NCBI RefSeq assembly: GCF_003086795.1
Contig: NZ_CP026003.1
Location: 1,074,503-1,138,502, forward strand
DNA: 64,000 bases
Origin: Stenotrophomonas sp. SAU14A_NAIMI4_5
GTDB taxonomy: Bacteria > Pseudomonadota > Gammaproteobacteria > Xanthomonadales > Xanthomonadaceae
Direction: 5' to 3'
The notes under the pieces: model-generated
Seen by the model: the letters and a program-made list of their open reading frames with translations, nothing else
Database searches by the model: none
What the model was told of the DNA's origin: nothing
Shown: one piece after another, positions 61,720-64,000 of the stretch
Layout: each line of letters starts with the position of its first letter
Position numbering within the stretch: the first letter of the stretch is position 1
Program-made: the position numbers and the translations under genes

Positions 61720-63855
61720 ATGAAAACGAATCCGAACGTCGTTGCCCTGCGCTGGGCGACGCTGCCGGCGCTGTGCGCCTGCGCCCTGTACACCGCACCG
61801 GCCCGCGCCGATGCCGCAGACCCCACCACCCTGGATACCGTGCGCGTGGTCGATACCCGCCATGGCGAACTGTCGGCCGTGCCCAGCGCGGGCTCCGCCC
61901 TTGGCCTGAGCGTGCTGCAGACGCCGGCCGCGCTCACCGTCATCGACCGCGACCAGCTGGAACAGCGTGGCGACAGCAACCTCAACGATGCGATCAGCCG
62001 CGCGGGTGCGATCAGTGCGATGCCGCATCCCGGCAATGGCCTCAGTGCGCTGTGCAGCCGCGGCTCCACCGATGGCGCGTCGGTGATGCGCCTGTACGAC
62101 GGCCTGCGCCAGTACGGCGGGGTGGGCGTCACCTTCCCGTTCGATACCTGGTCCATCGAGCGCATCGAAGTGCTTCGCGGCCCGGCCTCGGTCATCCATG
62201 GCGACGGTGCCATCGGCGGGGTCATCAACATCGTGCCGAAGAAGCCGACGCGCGGTGCCATCGAGAACGAGATCAGCGTGACCGTGGGCAGCGAGGACAC
62301 CGCGCGCCTGGGCTTCGGCAGCGGTGGCGCGCTGACGCCGGAGCTGGCCTACCGTGTGGATGTGAGCGGCAACTACAGCGGTGGCTGGGTCGACCGCGGC
62401 CGCAACAACGATGCGACGTTCTCCGGCGCGCTGCTGTGGCAGCCGCGTACGGACCTGCAGTTGACCCTGACCCATGCGCAGGGCTACCAGCAGCCGATGC
62501 GCTACTTCGGCACGCCGCTGGTGGATGGCCGCCAGCTGGATGCGCTGCGTCATCGCAACTACAACGTGGCCGACAGCGAGATCCGCTTCCGCGACCGCTG
62601 GACCCAGCTGGATGCGCTGTGGACGCCGACCGCGAACGTCGAATGGCGCACGCGTGTCTATCAGATCGACAGCCAGCGCGACTGGCGCAATGCCGAGGCC
62701 TACGTCTACAACGATGCCACGGGGCTGATCGATCGCTCGGACAACACGCAGATCACCCACAACCAGGACCAGACCGGGCTGACCTCGACGCTGCGCGTGC
62801 AGGGGCAGGTGGGCGGGCTGGCCAACAGCTTCGCGGTGGGCCTGGATGCCAACCGCGCGCACTTCAAGCACACCAACAACACCTACGCTGGCAGCTCCGG
62901 GCCGGTCGATCCGTTCCGTCCGGTGCCGGGTGAATTCGCCAGCGATGCACCGAACCTGCCGCGCTACCGCAACAGTGCCGAACAGTACGCGCTGTTTGCC
63001 GAAGACCACCTGACGCTGAGTGAACGCTGGTCGGTGTTGGGTGGGCTGCGCCATGACCGCGCGACCATCGACCGCACCGATCTGATCAGTGGCGCGGCAG
63101 CGTTTTCGAAGACGTACAGCAGCACCGGCTGGCGCGCGGGTACGGTGTTCGCGCTGCGGCCGACCTTGAGCCTTTATGCGCAGTATTCGCAGGCGGCCGA
63201 TCCGGTCAGTGGCCTGCTGATGATCAGCCCGGCCAACGGTGCATTCGACCTGGCCAAGGGCCGGCAGTTCGAGGTCGGCATGAAGCAGGCGTTCGATGGC
63301 GGCGAGTGGACGCTGGCGGCGTACCGCATCCGCAAGACCGGCCTGCTCAGCCGTGATCCGCTGCAGCCCGATCGCCGCGTGCAGGTGGGCGCGCAGACCT
63401 CGCGTGGTATCGAGGCGTCGTTGAACTGGGCGTTCGCACCGCACTGGTCGCTGGATGCGAATGCCACGGTGCTGAAGGCCGAATTCGAGGACTTCCTGGA
63501 AACCACCGGCTCGCCGGCGGTGGTGGTCTCGCGCGATGGCAACGTGCCGCCGAACGTGGCCGAGCGGATGGCGAACGTGTGGCTGAGCTGGCAGTTCCTG
63601 CCGGACTGGACCGTGGCCGGTGGCGCGCGCTATGTCGGCAAGCGGTACGCGGACAACGCCAACACGCTGGAACTGCCGGGCTACAGCACCACCGATCTGG
63701 CCCTGACCTGGCAGGCGGCGCCGCGCACGCGGGTGAGCGCGCGCGTGTTCAATGTGTTCGACAAGGCGTACTACGCGACGGCGTACTACACCAGCACGCA
63801 GTGGCTGCTGGGCGCGGACCGCCGCGTCGAGTTCACCGTCGACCATCGCTTCTGA
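61720..63855 (+). CDS. TonB-dependent outer membrane receptor
   Basis: 711 aa. Signal peptide cleaved near ARADAAD. A TonB-box-like TLDTVRVVD and plug domain (TPAALTVIDRDQLEQRG, SIERIEVLRGPASVIHGDGA, GGVINIVPKKP) are followed by a 22-strand-type barrel ending VEFTVDHRF with terminal Phe. Siderophore-receptor-like. Ligand not evident; the His-rich upstream protein and PepSY downstream hint at copper or iron. No clear Fur box seen. Confidence 0.93.
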   Translation: MKTNPNVVALRWATLPALCACALYTAPARADAADPTTLDTVRVVDTRHGELSAVPSAGSALGLSVLQTPAALTVIDRDQLEQRGDSNLNDAISRAGAISAMPHPGNGLSALCSRGSTDGASVMRLYDGLRQYGGVGVTFPFDTWSIERIEVLRGPASVIHGDGAIGGVINIVPKKPTRGAIENEISVTVGSEDTARLGFGSGGALTPELAYRVDVSGNYSGGWVDRGRNNDATFSGALLWQPRTDLQLTLTHAQGYQQPMRYFGTPLVDGRQLDALRHRNYNVADSEIRFRDRWTQLDALWTPTANVEWRTRVYQIDSQRDWRNAEAYVYNDATGLIDRSDNTQITHNQDQTGLTSTLRVQGQVGGLANSFAVGLDANRAHFKHTNNTYAGSSGPVDPFRPVPGEFASDAPNLPRYRNSAEQYALFAEDHLTLSERWSVLGGLRHDRATIDRTDLISGAAAFSKTYSSTGWRAGTVFALRPTLSLYAQYSQAADPVSGLLMISPANGAFDLAKGRQFEVGMKQAFDGGEWTLAAYRIRKTGLLSRDPLQPDRRVQVGAQTSRGIEASLNWAFAPHWSLDANATVLKAEFEDFLETTGSPAVVVSRDGNVPPNVAERMANVWLSWQFLPDWTVAGGARYVGKRYADNANTLELPGYSTTDLALTWQAAPRTRVSARVFNVFDKAYYATAYYTSTQWLLGADRRVEFTVDHRF

Positions 63856-63866
63856 GGATGTAGCTG

Positions 63867-64000
63867 ATGTCGCTGCGATCCACCGCCAAGCGCTGGACCT
63901 ACCTGCTGCACCGATGGCTGGGCATCGGTGGCTGCCTGCTGATGCTGCTGTGGTTCGTCAGCGGCATGGTGATGCTGTTCATCGGCTACCCGAAGTTGAC
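63867..64000 (+). CDS. PepSY-type membrane protein, 5' part
   Basis: Truncated by the window edge after 44 codons. N-terminal MSLRSTAKRWTYLLHRWLGI runs into a membrane helix (GGCLLMLLWFVSGMVMLFIG), typical of PepSY-associated TM proteins that act as siderophore or iron reductases next to TonB receptors. Starts 11 nt after the receptor stop, so the same operon. Confidence 0.75.
   Translation, partial: MSLRSTAKRWTYLLHRWLGIGGCLLMLLWFVSGMVMLFIGYPKL

Noticed and set aside
61579..63846. 755-codon minus-strand frame opposite the TonB receptor
   Set aside because: Shadow frame without signal peptide or domain.

Overview
The window is a high-GC gammaproteobacterial chromosome segment, almost certainly Stenotrophomonas (maltophilia complex) or a close xanthomonad. 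The evidence is xanthomonad-type proteins and gene order, plus dozens of short palindromes starting with GTAG. These match the SMAG repeat family described from S. maltophilia. They lie between genes throughout the window.

Layout. (1) 1-7740 is the right end of a tail-forming prophage. It holds the 3' part of a modular tail-tip/fibre gene, a small tail-linked gene, and a cargo zone (SRAP/YedK-type AP-site protein, BLUF blue-light receptor, four uncharacterised proteins). It ends at a 45-bp 3' fragment of tRNA-Arg(TCT) that looks like attR. (2) 7871-10778 is a small membrane protein gene, tRNA-His, two tRNA-Lys, a lipoprotein, a DUF2306 protein and tRNA-Leu. (3) 10968-24410 follows the conserved tig-clpP-clpX-lon-hupB-ppiD order. 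Between hupB and ppiD lie tRNA-Val, five identical tRNA-Asp genes and a tightly packed four-gene glycolipid-like operon. (4) 24627-28447 is the gloB/yafS-like/rnhA/dnaQ neighbourhood plus a LysM lytic transglycosylase. (5) 28520-33149 holds a PP2C phosphatase, tRNA-Ser, an LPS-type GT9, the Kdo kinase kdkA, an MBL-fold protein and a DUF4440 protein. (6) 33217-33941 holds the 4.5S SRP RNA (minus strand) and a guanidine-II (mini-ykkC) riboswitch in front of the guanidinium exporter gdx/sugE. (7) 33952-44154 holds DUF3667, GNAT, tRNA-Ser, dnaX-ybaB-recR, a HIT protein, Slp, and a TgpA/DUF58/MoxR cluster. (8) 44199-58366 holds a GT39-like glycosyltransferase, then the maf/yceD/rpmF/fabH/kinase-like/fabD/fabG/acpP/fabF/pabB/mltG/tmk/holB/pilZ block. 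This matches the E. coli fab region, but plsX and pabC are absent from it. (9) 58479-64000 holds tRNA-Val, small uncharacterised genes, a tautomerase, and a metal-uptake-like cluster (His-rich DUF2946 protein, TonB-dependent receptor, truncated PepSY-type protein).

How the genes work together. Most of the window is housekeeping: protein folding and turnover, type II fatty acid synthesis, DNA polymerase III subunits and proofreading, recombination, LPS core phosphorylation and peptidoglycan turnover. The accessory layers are the prophage cargo, the glycolipid-like operon and the metal-uptake cluster. SMAG elements decorate all of it, and in three genes the GTAG head of a SMAG supplies the stop codon. 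The most informative non-coding features are the guanidine-II riboswitch with an evident Shine-Dalgarno sequestering helix, the SRP RNA, the tRNA-Arg att fragment, a sigma-32-like promoter embedded in the clpX-lon terminator, and a 70-bp tandem SMAG-dimer array where pabC would be expected.
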